Assembly (NCBI RefSeq): GCF_027620315.1
Contig: NZ_JAPNNL010000039.1
Coordinates: 1-45,120, forward strand
Direction of reading: 5' to 3'
DNA from: Nonomuraea corallina
GTDB lineage: Bacteria > Actinomycetota > Actinomycetes > Streptosporangiales > Streptosporangiaceae
Length of the DNA: 45,120 bases
The notes beneath the pieces were generated by a model. The model saw nothing but the letters and a program-made list of their open reading frames with translations. It was not told where the DNA came from and made no database searches. The number at the start of each line of letters is the position of its first letter. Position 1 is the stretch's first letter. Positions 43,284 to 45,120 of the stretch are shown in pieces. Position numbers and translations under genes: made by a program.

Positions 43284-43286
43284 CAC

Positions 43287-45038
43287 ATGCAGACCAGAAA
43301 GCTCGCCGCAGGAATGGCGGCCGCGCTCGTGGCCGCCTCCCTGGCCGCACCCCCCGCGCAGGCCGCGGGGGGCAAGCCGGTCACTGTCACCGTGATGGGC
43401 ACCTCCGACATCCACAGCAACGCGCTCAACTGGGACTACTACCGGGACGCGCCCTTCACCGACCGGGACGGCAACCACGTCGGCCTGGCCAAGGTGTCCA
43501 CCCTGGTGAACCAGGTGCGCGCCCAGCGCGGGGCCGGACGCACCTTACTCTTCGACTCGGGTGACACCATCCAGGGCACGCCGCTGGCCTACTACTACGC
43601 CAAGATCGAGCCGATCACCACGACCGGCGAGACCCACCCGATGGCCAGGGCCATGAACGCCATCGGGTACGACGCCGTCACCCTGGGCAACCACGAGTTC
43701 AACTACGGGCTGCCGCTGCTGGCCACCTGGATCAAGCAGATGAAGGCCCCGGTGCTCGCGGCCAACGCGGTCGACGCCAGGACGGGACGGCCCGCGTACC
43801 GGCCGTACGTCATCAAGACCATGAAGGTCAAGGGCGACAAGCCGGTCCGGGTCGGCGTGCTCGGGCTGACCAACCCCGGCGTCGCCATCTGGGACAAGGC
43901 CCACGTCGAAGGCAGGCTGCGCTTCACCGATCTGGTCGAGTCGGCGAAGAGGTGGGTGCCGGAGATCAGGGGCGCGGGCGCCGACGTGGTCGTGGTGACC
44001 GCGCACGCCGGCGACAACGGCATGTCGTCCTACGGCGGCGACCTGCCCGTGGAGAACGCCTCCGCCATGGTCGCCGAGCAGGTGCCCGGCATCGACGCGG
44101 TGCTGTTCGGGCACGCGCACACCGACGTGCCGGAGCGGTTCGTCACCAACCGGGTCACCGGCGAGCAGGTGCTGCTCAGCGAGCCCGGCAAGTGGGGCCA
44201 GCGGCTCAGCGTGCTCGACTTCGAGCTCGTCAAGCACCGCGGGCGGTGGAAGGTCACCGGCAGGTCCGCGACGACGCTCAACACCAACGCCGTCGCCGAG
44301 GACCCCCGGATCGTCCGCCTGATGAAGCCGCAGCACGACGCCACAGTCGGCTACGTCAACACCGTCGTCGCCCGGTCGGCCCAGCAGCTCTCGGCCGCCG
44401 AGTCCCCGTACCGGGACACCGCGATCCTCGACTACATCCAGCACGTGCAGGTGGAGACGGTCAAGCAGGCGCTGCCGGCCAACACGCTGCCCGTCGTGTC
44501 GATCGCGGCGCCGTTCAGCCGCACCGCCGTCTTCCCGGCCGGCGACATCCGGGTGCGGGACGTGGCCGGGCTGTACGTGTACGACAACACGCTGCTGGCC
44601 GTCAAGATGACCGGCGCCCAGCTCAAGGAGTACCTGGAGTACTCGGCCAAGTACTTCAACCAGCTCGCCCCCGGAGCCCCGGTGGACGTCGGCGCCCTCA
44701 CCAACGCGGGCGGCACCCCCGACTACAACTACGACCAGCTCTCCGGCGTCACCTACGACATCGACATCGCCCAGCCGGTCGGCCGGCGCATCGTCGACCT
44801 GTCGTACGAGGGCGCGCCGGTCGCCGGCGACCAGGAGTTCGTGGTGGCCGTCAACAACTACCGGCAGTCGGGCGGCGGCGGGTTCCCGCACGTCACCTCG
44901 GCCGAGGTGCTCTACAACGCGCAGGTGGAGATCCGCCAGGCACTGATCGAGTACGCCACCGCCCAGGGCACCATCGACCCGTCGGGGTTCGCCGTGCGGA
45001 ACTGGCGGCTCACCCGCGACGGCGTCCCGGTGTTCTGA
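43287..45038 (+). CDS. Secreted bifunctional metallophosphatase/5'-nucleotidase
   Basis: This 583-residue protein has a signal peptide (MQTRKLAAGMAAALVAASLAAPPAQAA, cleavage near residue 27). The calcineurin-like domain carries the di-metal motifs GTSDIHSN, DSGDTIQG, GNHEFNYG, VVTAHAGDN and GHAHTD. The C-terminal 5'-nucleotidase domain has SIAAPFSRTAVFPAG, YVYDNTLLAVKMTGAQLKEYLE and VAVNNYRQSGGGGFP. It dephosphorylates nucleotides or 2',3'-cyclic nucleotides outside the membrane, scavenging nucleoside and phosphate. There is no Shine-Dalgarno before ATG 43287; a leaderless start is likely. Confidence 0.94.
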   Translation: MQTRKLAAGMAAALVAASLAAPPAQAAGGKPVTVTVMGTSDIHSNALNWDYYRDAPFTDRDGNHVGLAKVSTLVNQVRAQRGAGRTLLFDSGDTIQGTPLAYYYAKIEPITTTGETHPMARAMNAIGYDAVTLGNHEFNYGLPLLATWIKQMKAPVLAANAVDARTGRPAYRPYVIKTMKVKGDKPVRVGVLGLTNPGVAIWDKAHVEGRLRFTDLVESAKRWVPEIRGAGADVVVVTAHAGDNGMSSYGGDLPVENASAMVAEQVPGIDAVLFGHAHTDVPERFVTNRVTGEQVLLSEPGKWGQRLSVLDFELVKHRGRWKVTGRSATTLNTNAVAEDPRIVRLMKPQHDATVGYVNTVVARSAQQLSAAESPYRDTAILDYIQHVQVETVKQALPANTLPVVSIAAPFSRTAVFPAGDIRVRDVAGLYVYDNTLLAVKMTGAQLKEYLEYSAKYFNQLAPGAPVDVGALTNAGGTPDYNYDQLSGVTYDIDIAQPVGRRIVDLSYEGAPVAGDQEFVVAVNNYRQSGGGGFPHVTSAEVLYNAQVEIRQALIEYATAQGTIDPSGFAVRNWRLTRDGVPVF

Positions 45039-45041
45039 CGG

Positions 45042-45120
45042 TCACAGGTAGGAGGGGCCGGTGACGCGGTGCCGGAACGTCCACCACACCCAGGCCTGCG
45101 CCGCCACCATCAGCGGCATC
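45042..45120 (-). CDS. cydB: Cytochrome bd oxidase subunit II, C-terminal end (partial)
   Basis: The last 25 codons of a minus-strand gene are visible, reading MPLMVAAQAWVWWTFRHRVTGPSYL before the TGA at 45042-45044 (here only as the partial end). A final hydrophobic helix of the form PLM-x5-W-x2-W-x-F followed by basic residues matches the C-terminus of CydB/AppB quinol oxidase subunit II. The rest lies beyond the right edge. It is convergent with the nucleotidase gene, three nt away. Confidence 0.7.
   Translation of the reverse strand, partial: MPLMVAAQAWVWWTFRHRVTGPSYL

Overview
The window is very GC-rich (roughly 70% or more, with strong G/C bias at third codon positions). It carries actinobacterial hallmarks: DUF3027, DUF2530, an EF-hand calmodulin-like protein, GH13 trehalose-synthase-like enzyme, SPFH/NfeD pair, paired dynamin-like GTPases, and many genes with a -10-like hexamer only 6-9 nt before the start codon (leaderless style). 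A Streptosporangiaceae-type actinomycete (for example Nonomuraea or a relative) is my best guess, by gestalt rather than by search. I see no rRNA, tRNA, CRISPR array, transposase or integrase; it is mostly ordinary chromosome.

Layout. 1-4.4 kb: the possible end of an unknown gene, a DUF3027 zinc-cluster protein and a 1009-residue sacsin/HSP90-like ATPase. 4.4-8.6 kb: a small DUF2530 membrane protein divergent from an AzgA-type purine permease, then an autoregulated MarR-MFS pair, RNA 2',3'-cyclic phosphodiesterase ThpR and a 27-residue membrane microprotein. 8.6-11.7 kb: an aldo/keto reductase with a MerR-type operator, then a lower-GC gene for an AlbA_2/Schlafen-like ATPase. The initiation region of that gene (15-bp palindrome, Shine-Dalgarno, GTG) is present twice, 189 bp apart.

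11.7-19.4 kb, all on the minus strand and nearly gapless: L-2-hydroxyglutarate oxidase, response regulator, histidine kinase, a second paralogous response regulator, and two dynamin-like GTPases. 19.5-22.1 kb: a small conserved protein and a 718-residue protein with a complete kinase catalytic core fused to several C-terminal membrane helices. 22.1-29.4 kb (minus): a secreted propeller-like protein; threonine dehydrogenase and 2-amino-3-ketobutyrate CoA ligase (threonine to glycine) with a LysR regulator downstream; an SPFH/NfeD membrane-microdomain pair; a lipoprotein L,D-transpeptidase. 29.5-33.2 kb (minus): homogentisate catabolism (hmgA, an unknown gene, fahA) beneath an IclR regulator, with a palindrome at the hmgA promoter.

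33.3-45.1 kb: a secreted Ig-like protein, a sarcosine-oxidase-like flavoenzyme, an MFS transporter with an in-frame 18-bp x5 tandem repeat, a secreted unknown protein, an EF-hand protein, divergent LysR/aldo-keto reductase, the GH13 enzyme, divergent TetR/SDR, a secreted 5'-nucleotidase and the last 25 codons of a cydB-like gene. The regulator-enzyme pairs (MarR-MFS, IclR-hmg, LysR-AKR, TetR-SDR) each have a visible inverted repeat in the expected place. The least conventional loci are the duplicated initiation element before the AlbA_2 gene, the membrane kinase-like protein, and the oxidase/two-regulator/dynamin gene string.
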